A stretch of 42,518 nt of DNA from positions 1 through 42,518 of the forward strand of contig DGRE01000069.1 in assembly GCA_002389905.1 (NCBI GenBank), given 5' to 3'. The translations under genes were made by a program, and so were the position numbers. The first letter of the stretch is position 1; each line of letters starts with the position of its first letter. The stretch is from Hungatella sp. UBA4396. Lineage in GTDB: Bacteria > Bacillota > Clostridia > Lachnospirales > Lachnospiraceae. Below, in pieces: positions 29,591 through 36,918 of this stretch. Below the pieces are notes generated by a model, which was not told where the DNA came from, searched no databases, and was given only the letters and a program-made list of their open reading frames with translations.

Positions 29591-30937
29591 ATGGGAAATG
29601 TAGTTTTTGATTATTCCAAGGCAGCAGGCTTTGTATCGGCAGAAGAAATGGAAAATATGAAGGCAACAGCAATGTGTGCAAAGGATGTGTTGACGAGCAG
29701 GTCCGGCGCAGGCAGTGATTTCCTGGGCTGGATTGATCTTCCGGTGGAGTATGACAAGGAAGAGTTCCAGAGAATAAAGGCAGCGGCAGAGAAAATTCAG
29801 CGCGATTCCGACGTACTTCTCGTAGTAGGTATCGGAGGCTCTTATCTCGGCGCCAGAGCAGCCATAGAATTTTTATCCCACAGCTTTTATAATGTATTGC
29901 CAAAAGGAAAACGCAAAACTCCGGAGATCTATTTTGTTGGAAACAGCATCAGCAGCAAGTACCTCCATGATTTAGCAGATGTGCTGGAAGGAAAAAATTT
30001 CTCCGTTAATATTATATCCAAATCCGGTACGACCACAGAACCAGCTATCGCTTTCCGTGTGCTGAAGGATATGCTGGTTGAAAGATATGGCCGTGAAGAG
30101 GCAAATAAAAGGATTTATGCCACTACGGATAAGGCAAGGGGAGCACTCAAGGGCCTGGCGGACAAGGAAGGATACCAGACCTTTGTGGTTCCCGATGATG
30201 TAGGAGGACGTTTCTCAGTGCTGACCGCAGTCGGTCTTCTTCCCATTGCAGTATCCGGCGCTGATATCGATAAATTGATGGAAGGGGCGGAAGACGCCAG
30301 GAAGGAAGCCCTGGAGGCCCCCTATGAGTCCAATGGAGCCCTTCAGTATGCTGCTGTGCGCAACATCCTGCTGAGAAAAGGGAAAGCCATTGAAGTTGTG
30401 GCAAATTATGAGCCAAGCCTTCATTACATTTCCGAGTGGTGGAAACAGTTATTCGGAGAGAGTGAAGGAAAGGACCAGAGGGGTATTTTCCCGGCCTCTG
30501 TGGACTTGACCACTGACCTTCACTCTATGGGACAGTTTATTCAGGATGGTGCCAGAATTATGTTTGAAACCGTTCTGAATGTGGAGGAATCTCCTGCAGA
30601 GATTCTTCTTAAGGAGGAAGAGGTGGATACGGACGGAATGAATTATCTGGCCGGCAGAAGCGTTGATTTTGTCAACAAGAGCGCCATGAACGGAACCATT
30701 CTGGCTCATACCGACGGAAATGTGCCCAATCTTATGGTACATATTCCAAGTCAGGATGAGTACAGTCTGGGACAGTTATTCTATTTCTTTGAATATGCCT
30801 GCGGCATCAGCGGATACATTCTGGGTGTGAATCCCTTTAACCAGCCGGGTGTGGAAAGCTATAAGAAGAACATGTTCGCCCTTCTTGGAAAACCGGGATA
30901 TGAAAAGGAAAGAGAAGAATTATTGAAGAGATTATAA
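29591..30937 (+). CDS. pgi: glucose-6-phosphate isomerase
   Basis: A 448-residue phosphoglucose isomerase interconverting glucose-6-P and fructose-6-P in the cytoplasm. Signatures are GIGGSYLGARA (80-90), the phosphate-binding SKSGTTTE (143-150) and the catalytic FGESEGK (288-294, Glu290). The length matches the short Firmicute form. AAAGGAG precedes ATG 29591; an ATG 5 bp earlier is out of frame and stops at once. It links hexoses released by GH32 to glycolysis and to the nearby transketolase. Confidence 0.96.
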   Translation: MGNVVFDYSKAAGFVSAEEMENMKATAMCAKDVLTSRSGAGSDFLGWIDLPVEYDKEEFQRIKAAAEKIQRDSDVLLVVGIGGSYLGARAAIEFLSHSFYNVLPKGKRKTPEIYFVGNSISSKYLHDLADVLEGKNFSVNIISKSGTTTEPAIAFRVLKDMLVERYGREEANKRIYATTDKARGALKGLADKEGYQTFVVPDDVGGRFSVLTAVGLLPIAVSGADIDKLMEGAEDARKEALEAPYESNGALQYAAVRNILLRKGKAIEVVANYEPSLHYISEWWKQLFGESEGKDQRGIFPASVDLTTDLHSMGQFIQDGARIMFETVLNVEESPAEILLKEEEVDTDGMNYLAGRSVDFVNKSAMNGTILAHTDGNVPNLMVHIPSQDEYSLGQLFYFFEYACGISGYILGVNPFNQPGVESYKKNMFALLGKPGYEKEREELLKRL

Positions 30938-30951
30938 GACATTGATCAATG

Positions 30952-30979
30952 AGCCGGTGTTTACAAAACACCGGCTTTT
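30952..30979 (+). terminator. terminator of pgi
   Basis: A perfect 11-bp stem (30952-30962 with 30966-30976) with a 3-nt loop, followed by a T run (30976-30979). Confidence 0.88.
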
Positions 30980-31105
30980 ATCTGGGAAAGACCCTGAAAA
31001 CAAGGGAAAGTAAGAAAACCTTAAGATTTTTCCCAGCAATAAACAATGGGTTTATATAGTATAATCAAAAGTGCAATTGAAAACACCATTTTTAAGGAGG
31101 AAGAT

Positions 31106-31873
31106 ATGAAAAAAGTTTTAGCACTGTTACTTACGGGAGCCATGGCCTTGTCTCTGGCTGGCTGCGGAGGCCAGAATGCAAAGAAGATTTATGACGGCGC
31201 TGCGAAAAAAACAGCAGAACTGGACTCCATGGATGTGAGCTCTGTCATTGCTATGAAAATGACCCAGGGAGAAGAGACAGTAGACATTTCTATGGATATG
31301 GATATGAAAATTTCCGGTATCAATACGGACAGCATGAAATATCAGGCTGATGCCAATACAAACATGATGGGCCAGAATCAGGAACTCTCCATGTACTATG
31401 AAAACGGCTATTACTACATGGATGCCATGGGGCAGAAGATCAAATATGCCATGGATTTAGATGCCATGATGGAACAGATCAAACAGAGTACGGAAGGGTC
31501 AAGTATGGATTCTTCTTACTTAAAGGATATTCAGGCAAAGAAGGATGGAGAGAATCAGAATCTGACCTATACGGTGGATGCGACTAAGATGGATTCTTAT
31601 TTGCAGGATATTATGAGTCAGATGGGAACTGATGCAGAAGGCGTGACCTATAACATCAAAGAGGCCAGCGGAGAAGCGGTTGTCAACAAAGACGGCTATA
31701 TTTCCAGGCAGAAGGTGAAAATGGTCTTTGATATGGAACTTCAGGGGGAGGCAATCTCCATGGATATGGATGTGGATTCCACCTATAACAACCCAGGCCA
31801 GACAGTGGAGGTTACAACTCCCGATCTGGAGGGGTATGAGGAAGTGGATGCAAGCGCATTGCAGAATCAATAA
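31106..31873 (+). CDS. DUF6612-like lipoprotein
   Basis: A 255-residue exported lipoprotein. The signal peptide ends in lipobox SLAGC (Cys at about residue 20). The mature part starts with a YDGAAKKTAEL segment and is rich in alternating Met/Asp strands (for example SMDMDMKIS), consistent with the beta-rich LppX-like fold of DUF6612 proteins. Function is unknown; relatives are thought to bind lipids or hydrophobic ligands. ATG 31106 with AAGGAGGA upstream is preferred over an in-frame ATG at 31046. It is a single-gene unit with a strong terminator. Confidence 0.8.
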   Translation: MKKVLALLLTGAMALSLAGCGGQNAKKIYDGAAKKTAELDSMDVSSVIAMKMTQGEETVDISMDMDMKISGINTDSMKYQADANTNMMGQNQELSMYYENGYYYMDAMGQKIKYAMDLDAMMEQIKQSTEGSSMDSSYLKDIQAKKDGENQNLTYTVDATKMDSYLQDIMSQMGTDAEGVTYNIKEASGEAVVNKDGYISRQKVKMVFDMELQGEAISMDMDVDSTYNNPGQTVEVTTPDLEGYEEVDASALQNQ

Positions 31874-31890
31874 GATAGATATTTATAGAG

Positions 31891-31935
31891 CTGCCGCACC
31901 GGTGATTTGAAAAATCATTGGTGCGGCAGTTTTTT
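31891..31935 (+). terminator. terminator of the lipoprotein gene
   Basis: A stem of up to 18 bp (31891-31908 with 31912-31929, one G-U), with a 3-nt loop and six T residues (31930-31935). It abuts the end of the convergent minus-strand gene. Confidence 0.94.
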
Positions 31936-32202
31936 CTATTCTTCGATGACCTGAACTTCCAGAAAATCAAATTCAATGTGTTCAATAAAATTATCCTGGG
32001 TGAACCGGGTTTTGGAATGTTTTTTAAAATCCTTGACGGTGGAATCCAGCCACATCGGTTTTTCCAAGTCAAACTGGTAACAAATGTCCTCCAAAGCCTG
32101 AAAGACCATAGAGGTCCTGGAAAGGCTGTAGTCGGAAATGGAGATGACTGTATCTTTTTCTATTCTGGTATCTTTGATTATTTTTGCCCACATGCGAAAC
32201 AT
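31936..32202 (-). CDS. small conserved-looking protein of unknown function
   Basis: An 88-residue acidic cytoplasmic protein (starts MFRMWAKIIKD, ends FDFLEVQVIEE). No known motif is seen. I recall similar small proteins in Lachnospiraceae, but could not check. A good minus-strand promoter lies upstream, and AGAAGGG is about 12 nt before the start, a rather long spacing. It is convergent with the lipoprotein gene and divergent from the coiled-coil protein gene. Confidence 0.7.
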   Translation of the reverse strand: MFRMWAKIIKDTRIEKDTVISISDYSLSRTSMVFQALEDICYQFDLEKPMWLDSTVKDFKKHSKTRFTQDNFIEHIEFDFLEVQVIEE

Positions 32203-32262
32203 AAATGGATTTTTCCCTTCTAAAATAAACGGCTATTTATGGTTCCTGTAATGAATGAAACG

Positions 32263-32292
32263 ATTATAGCATCATTGAATAGAAAAAGGCAA
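32263..32292 (-). promoter_or_regulatory. promoter of the 88-aa protein gene
   Basis: On the minus strand: -35 TTGCCT (32287-32292), 18-bp spacer, -10 TATAAT (32263-32268). Start near 32256. Confidence 0.65.
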
Positions 32293-32310
32293 GAGGTGAT
32301 ATGGGGAACG

Positions 32311-32339
32311 TTGTAAAACGGTGAAAAATATGATAGAAT
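32311..32339 (+). promoter_or_regulatory. promoter of the coiled-coil membrane protein gene
   Basis: -35 TTGTAA (32311-32316), 17-bp spacer, -10 TAGAAT (32334-32339). It excludes the longer frame that would begin at 32341. Confidence 0.65.
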
Positions 32340-32373
32340 CTTGATAGGAAAAACCGAAGGAGGAAGACGGAAG

Positions 32374-33465
32374 ATGGCTCAACCCATAACAGATCAGGTT
32401 GGTTTTCTTGGAGAAGCATGCAGGGCTGTCCAGGAGTTGTCTGCAAGCAAACGTTTATTGGAAGAATGCAGTCTGGAAGAAAAGCGTCTGGGAAAAGAAT
32501 TGGATTCAGAGAGAAAGGCTGTGACAGATGCCATCAGCCTTACGGTAAAAAAGAGGATCGAAGAAATTAACAGCACTTATGACAGTGAAATAGCCAGGGA
32601 GCAGGACCGTTTAAAAAAGGTGAGAAGCAAGCGGGAAAAGGCTAAAAACCAGGGAGTCAGGGAGCGGATTGAGGAGGAGACGACAGAGCTTAACAACAGT
32701 ATCCGGGAGCTGAAGCTGGAGCTGAAGGAAGTCTTCCGGCAGGATAAGGTTCCAGGCTTTTGTAAAAGCAATCTGTATTTCGCCCTGTATCTTCCAAGGG
32801 GAATGGGAGAATTTTTCCTTTTGCTCCTGACCATATTTGTGTGTTTTCTGGCGATTCCCTATGGAGTATATTTACTGCTTCCTAAACAATTACCTCTTTA
32901 TCTGGTTGGAATTTACTTTGTGACAATTCTTTTTTTCGGCGGTCTTTATATTTTGGTCAATAACCGGACTAAGGTGAGACATCAGGCGGCCTTAAAAAGG
33001 GGAAGAAGCTTAAGGGACCATATGAAGTCCAATAAGAAAAGGATCCGTTCCATTACCCGCAGCATTAAGAAGGACCGGGATGAAGCCGTATATAATCTGG
33101 AAAAATACGACGATGAGATCGCCCGCATTGAGCAGGATCTGGCCGACATTGCTGAGAAAAAGAAGGAGTCCTTAAACACCTTTGACAAGGTGACCAGAAC
33201 CATTATTTCCGATGAGATTGCGGGAAACAGCAGGGAGCGGATTGAAGGGCTGGAGGCAGCTTATGAAAAGGCCGGGGCCGATGTGAAGGAGGCGGAGATC
33301 CGGGTAAAGGAACAGACCCTGTTTATTCATGATAATTATACTTCTTATATTGGGAAGGAATTTATGGTTCCGGAAAAGCTTGATGAGCTGGCTGATATGA
33401 TACGGCTTGGGAAGGCGTCTACCATCAGTGAGGCAGAATTACTTTATAACAGCCCTAAGGAATAA
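32374..33465 (+). CDS. coiled-coil/two-TM/coiled-coil membrane protein of unknown function
   Basis: A 363-residue protein. A long charged coiled coil (about 20-120) is followed by two close membrane helices (146-168 and 174-195), then a second coiled coil (200-330). With two helices, both coils should lie on the same, probably cytoplasmic, side. The architecture suggests a scaffold or membrane-tethered filament, but no family is recognised. AAGGAGGA precedes ATG 32374. It has its own promoter and terminator. Confidence 0.72.
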   Translation: MAQPITDQVGFLGEACRAVQELSASKRLLEECSLEEKRLGKELDSERKAVTDAISLTVKKRIEEINSTYDSEIAREQDRLKKVRSKREKAKNQGVRERIEEETTELNNSIRELKLELKEVFRQDKVPGFCKSNLYFALYLPRGMGEFFLLLLTIFVCFLAIPYGVYLLLPKQLPLYLVGIYFVTILFFGGLYILVNNRTKVRHQAALKRGRSLRDHMKSNKKRIRSITRSIKKDRDEAVYNLEKYDDEIARIEQDLADIAEKKKESLNTFDKVTRTIISDEIAGNSRERIEGLEAAYEKAGADVKEAEIRVKEQTLFIHDNYTSYIGKEFMVPEKLDELADMIRLGKASTISEAELLYNSPKE

Positions 33466-33469
33466 CAGG

Positions 33470-33513
33470 AAGGTGCAGGATGAGACTGGAAACGGTCTCA
33501 ACCTGCACTTTTT
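33470..33513 (+). terminator. terminator of the coiled-coil protein gene
   Basis: Two stacked stems (33470-33479 with 33502-33511, and TGAGAC 33481-33486 with 33495-33500) separated by one A-A mismatch, ending in five T residues (33509-33513). Confidence 0.9.
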
Positions 33514-33564
33514 AAAATCATATTTATATAAAAATGCCTCATAATATTTCCTGGCCTTGCAGGT

Positions 33565-33593
33565 GAATAATTCCAGAATCACCGGCTTATAAT
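33565..33593 (+). promoter_or_regulatory. candidate promoter of yyaC (sigma-A or forespore sigma)
   Basis: TATAAT at 33588-33593 with GAATAA (33565-33570) 17 bp upstream. The -35 is poor for sigma-A, but GAATA fits the forespore sigma-F/sigma-G -35 class, which would suit a spore gene. The -10 does not clearly decide between them. Confidence 0.35.
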
Positions 33594-33629
33594 AGAACAG
33601 AGAAAATAAGGACAGCAAGGCAGGATATT

Positions 33630-34229
33630 ATGAAATTATGGGAAAGAATCGGTATCCGAGGGAACCGGGATGTTTTTTATTATGACACAAAGCAGACCTT
33701 TGAAGCAGAAGAATTTGCCTCCAGGCTTTATCACATGATCAGCATGGAGCAGGAAATCAAGCAGGCAGCAGGAGTGCTGTTCTTATGTATTGGAACCGAC
33801 CGGTCAACAGGAGACAGTCTTGGTCCCCTGATCGGGTATAAACTGAAAGAAAGCGGTGCCAGGCGGATGGAGGTCCTTGGAACATTAGAGAGGCCGGTAC
33901 ATGCCATGAACCTGGAAACCTACCAGACCATTTTAAAGCTGCGCTATCCCAATCACGTGGTAGTGGCGGTAGACGCCTCCGTGGGAAGCATGGAGCACAT
34001 AGGCTATGTGACCCTGGGAAGGGGCGCCTTAAAGCCTGGCCTTGGGGTCAGCAAGGAGCTTCGGGCCGTGGGGGATATTTTTATAACGGGAATTGTGGGA
34101 AGCTGCGGAAACTACGATCCCCTGATGCTGCAGAGCATTCGCCTTTCCATTGTCATGCGCATGGCGGACTGCATCAGCCGAAGCATTTGTCTTGTCGAAA
34201 AGTTATGGGAAAACCCGGCCCTGCTTTGA
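33630..34229 (+). CDS. yyaC: YyaC-family spore protein (DUF1256)
   Basis: A 199-residue protein of the YyaC family, related in fold to the germination protease GPR and found in spore-formers. The signature is GTDRSTGDSLGPLIGYKL (about 56-73), followed by VVAVDASVG. Automated annotations call it a spore protease, but its biochemical role is not settled. CAAGGCAGG precedes the start. Together with spmA it marks the organism as a spore-former. Confidence 0.9.
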   Translation: MKLWERIGIRGNRDVFYYDTKQTFEAEEFASRLYHMISMEQEIKQAAGVLFLCIGTDRSTGDSLGPLIGYKLKESGARRMEVLGTLERPVHAMNLETYQTILKLRYPNHVVVAVDASVGSMEHIGYVTLGRGALKPGLGVSKELRAVGDIFITGIVGSCGNYDPLMLQSIRLSIVMRMADCISRSICLVEKLWENPALL

Positions 34230-34253
34230 CATGTTTCTCACCCCTGATATGCT
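34226..34253 (+). promoter_or_regulatory. promoter of the MPN-like/LysM gene
   Basis: -35 TTGACA (34226-34231), which overlaps the yyaC stop codon; 16-bp spacer; -10 TATGCT (34248-34253) with an extended TGA. Start near 34260. Confidence 0.65.
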
Positions 34254-34291
34254 ATGATTCATTGGATTAAAAAGAATAGCGGGGTGAGCCA

Positions 34292-35563
34292 ATGGGTGAA
34301 TTATACAATCCGTCGCCGAATCTGCCCAGAAATATCAGGCAGATCGGGGAACGGGACCAGGTTGTAAAGTTGTATGTGGAAGATTATGTAAATACTTATT
34401 TGAAACGTCTGTATCCTGCAGGCGGACAAGAGCTGCGAGTGGGAATTCTCCTGGGAAGTCTGGAGATCTATGACGGAACGCCTTACATTTTCATTGACGG
34501 AGCCTTGGAAATGGAGGACGTGACGGAGTATGGGAAGAAGGTGGTGTTTTCTGAGCTGGCGTGGAAAAAGGCCTGCCAGAACATGGAACAGCTCTTTCCA
34601 AGGAGATCGGTTCTGGGCTGGTTCTTATGTGGAAGGCCTGGAGATGATTTAAGTCCGCTTAATTACTGGAAACAGCATGTTCAGTATTTCAGCGGTCCCA
34701 ACAAGCTGATGTATTTAAGCAGCGGGGCAGACGGTGATGAGACTGTTTACATAACATCGGAGGATGGATTTTACAAGCTGAAGGGCTACAGCATTTATTA
34801 TGAACGCAATCAGATGATGCAGGATTATATGGTGCTGCGAAAGGATATAAAACGTATCGAAACCGATACTAATGATAAGGTGATCGAGGAATTCCGCAAG
34901 CGGATGGACGAGCATAAGGGAGATTTGACAGGCAGATATCAGAGGGTCAGTCTTCTCCGTGGCATGTGTATGGCCATGTCAGTCGTCATATTAGCTGGCG
35001 GAATTGTTATGTTTAACAACTATGAGCGTATGAGGGATATGGAAAGTGTGATCGCCTCCGCCATACCGGCCAGGGCGGAACAGCTTCTGATTGGGAAGCA
35101 GAGTCCGGGGAAGGATAACAGGAAAGAATCCCAGGTGGTTGTGGAGGAAGCCGAGGGAGGAGTCTATCCCACCGAGGCGGTAAAGCAGGAAACTATGTCA
35201 CCTACACTGCCGGGGCAGGGAGAGGAAACAAAAGCGGCTTCAGAAACCCAGGCGGCAGCGGAAACACAGGCAGTGTCAGAAACTCAGGCGGCAGCGGAAA
35301 CAAAAGCGGCGTCAGAGACTCAGGCAGCGGCTGAAACCCAGGAAGCGGCCAAGGCTCCTCAGGAGACTCAGGCTGCCCCCAAGGAGACAGAAGCGGCTGC
35401 AAGCGGCAATTACCGGGTTCGTGTAGTACAGGAGGGGGAGACCCTGTATGGAATCTGTCTGGCTGAATACAAGTCTGTCAACAGAGTAAAAGAAATTTGT
35501 GAGATCAATGGACTGGACGATGAAAATAAGATCGTTGCAGGCCAGAAATTGCTCCTTCCGTAG
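34292..35563 (+). CDS. membrane protein with degenerate MPN-like domain, repeat linker and C-terminal LysM
   Basis: A 423-residue protein with unusual architecture. Residues about 25-175 resemble an MPN/JAB1 fold (RVGILLGSLE, YIFIDGALE, then VLGWFLCGRPGDDLS). At the metal site GWFLCGRP stands where active JAMM enzymes have GWYHSHP, so both histidines are lost. One membrane helix follows (223-241), then an acidic Ala/Thr/Gln repeat linker (312-353). A LysM domain with YRVRVVQEGETLYGI (374-423) ends the protein. This predicts a cytoplasmic N-terminus and a peptidoglycan-binding exterior. It lies between yyaC and a DUF5711-like gene. Confidence 0.75.
   Translation: MGELYNPSPNLPRNIRQIGERDQVVKLYVEDYVNTYLKRLYPAGGQELRVGILLGSLEIYDGTPYIFIDGALEMEDVTEYGKKVVFSELAWKKACQNMEQLFPRRSVLGWFLCGRPGDDLSPLNYWKQHVQYFSGPNKLMYLSSGADGDETVYITSEDGFYKLKGYSIYYERNQMMQDYMVLRKDIKRIETDTNDKVIEEFRKRMDEHKGDLTGRYQRVSLLRGMCMAMSVVILAGGIVMFNNYERMRDMESVIASAIPARAEQLLIGKQSPGKDNRKESQVVVEEAEGGVYPTEAVKQETMSPTLPGQGEETKAASETQAAAETQAVSETQAAAETKAASETQAAAETQEAAKAPQETQAAPKETEAAASGNYRVRVVQEGETLYGICLAEYKSVNRVKEICEINGLDDENKIVAGQKLLLP
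35225..35350 (+). repeat. 18-bp in-frame minisatellite (7 units)
   Basis: Seven 18-bp units, each encoding six residues of the pattern E-T-(Q/K)-(A/E)-(A/V)-(A/S), run from 35225 to 35350 inside the LysM gene. They form a flexible linker crossing the wall. Units vary at synonymous and Q/K sites, so the array is old but could still vary in length between strains. Confidence 0.88.
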
Positions 35564-35643
35564 AAAAAGATAATGCGTTTCTCCTTAAAATGATGTATAC
35601 TAACATAAACTGTGTTTTACAGGCATTCTCAGGAGAAAACTGC

Positions 35644-36918
35644 ATGAGTGATATGAACTCTATGAACAGAGAGATTAAAAAGAATCAACTGCGGAGGCAG
35701 ATTGTTCCTTCCTCTCCCGGAAGGGAAGAAGACAGCGGGGAAGTTATAAAAAGGGCCCGGATAAGAGGAAAAAAGAGAAGGATTAAAATATTTCTGGCAC
35801 TGCTTCTCCTGGTGGGAGCAGGAGCCATGGGCTTGTACGGTTTTCTGACTTTCTATCAGTATAAAGGCTACAGCGTTGTCTGGGAAAAGGAGATGAACGA
35901 GGGCAGCTATGTAGGCTATCTGAAATTCGGCTCCAATGTGTTGAAATACAGCAAGGATGGGGCTTCCTATCTGGATTCCCAGGGCAAAGAGGTGTGGATA
36001 CAAAGCTATGAGATGAAGTCCCCCTCAGCCAGCGTTAACGGAAATCACGCGGTCATTGCGGACCAGCAGGGAAACTCCATCTATATTTTTGATAAGTCAG
36101 GAAACACGGGAATCGCCTCTACGGTGCTTCCCATTGTAAAGGCTACGGTGTCCTCCCAGGGAGTGGTGGCTGCGGTTTTGGGAGATACTACGTCAAATTA
36201 TATTCATTTTTTCAAACGGGATGGAAGCCCTCTGGATGTGCAGATCAAGGCCCTTTTGGGCGGAGAATCGGGCTATCCTGTGGATATCAGCTTATCTCCT
36301 GACGGCACCCAGCTTATGGGGGCCTATGCGTATTTGAAAAACGGAACCTTAAACGGCAGGGTGGCGTTTCATAATTTTGCAGAAATCGGCAAAAGTGTTT
36401 CGGACAGGCTGGTAGGCGGATTTGATGAGCCTTACGAAGCCTCCTTTGTTGCGGAGGTCAATTTTTTAAGCGACACCTATTCCTGCGCCTTTGCAGATAA
36501 CAGCGTGTCCTTCTACTCCACGAAAAATGCCCTTTCTCCGGAGCTGGTCCGGCAGGTGGAAGTGAAGGAGGAGATCAAAAGCGTGTTTTATTCCGATAAA
36601 TACGTGGGGCTGATTGTGAACCACTCAGAGGGAGAGAACCCTTACCGCCTGGAAATCTATAAGCCGGACGGCAGCCTTGTATTTTCCAAGGAGTTCCAGT
36701 ATCCGTATACTTATGCTGATATTGACGGAGCTCATGTTATTTTGTATAATGAAGATTCGTGCAGAGTTTACAATATGTCCGGACGTCTTAAATTTGCCGG
36801 AACATTTGATTTTCCGGTATCCAAAATCCGGAATGGAAGATATCCCAATACTCTGATTGTTACAGGACCCCAGCACATGAAAGAAATAAGATTACAAATA
36901 GGAGGACAATACCAATGA
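35644..36918 (+). CDS. DUF5711-like membrane-anchored beta-propeller protein
   Basis: A 424-residue protein. A basic cytoplasmic N-terminus (KRARIRGKKRRIK) leads into one membrane helix (about 50-70). A large extracytoplasmic region with repeated Tyr/Gly beta-strand units follows, resembling a beta-propeller (DUF5711 family). AGGAG 8 nt before ATG 35644 supports this start over 35590. It lies 80 bp after the LysM gene and overlaps tkt by 4 bp. Function is unknown; pairing with a LysM protein suggests an envelope role. Confidence 0.78.
   Translation: MSDMNSMNREIKKNQLRRQIVPSSPGREEDSGEVIKRARIRGKKRRIKIFLALLLLVGAGAMGLYGFLTFYQYKGYSVVWEKEMNEGSYVGYLKFGSNVLKYSKDGASYLDSQGKEVWIQSYEMKSPSASVNGNHAVIADQQGNSIYIFDKSGNTGIASTVLPIVKATVSSQGVVAAVLGDTTSNYIHFFKRDGSPLDVQIKALLGGESGYPVDISLSPDGTQLMGAYAYLKNGTLNGRVAFHNFAEIGKSVSDRLVGGFDEPYEASFVAEVNFLSDTYSCAFADNSVSFYSTKNALSPELVRQVEVKEEIKSVFYSDKYVGLIVNHSEGENPYRLEIYKPDGSLVFSKEFQYPYTYADIDGAHVILYNEDSCRVYNMSGRLKFAGTFDFPVSKIRNGRYPNTLIVTGPQHMKEIRLQIGGQYQ

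Noticed and set aside
35202..35402. A proline-rich 66-codon minus-strand frame
   Set aside because: It is the reverse reading of the 18-bp minisatellite in the LysM gene.
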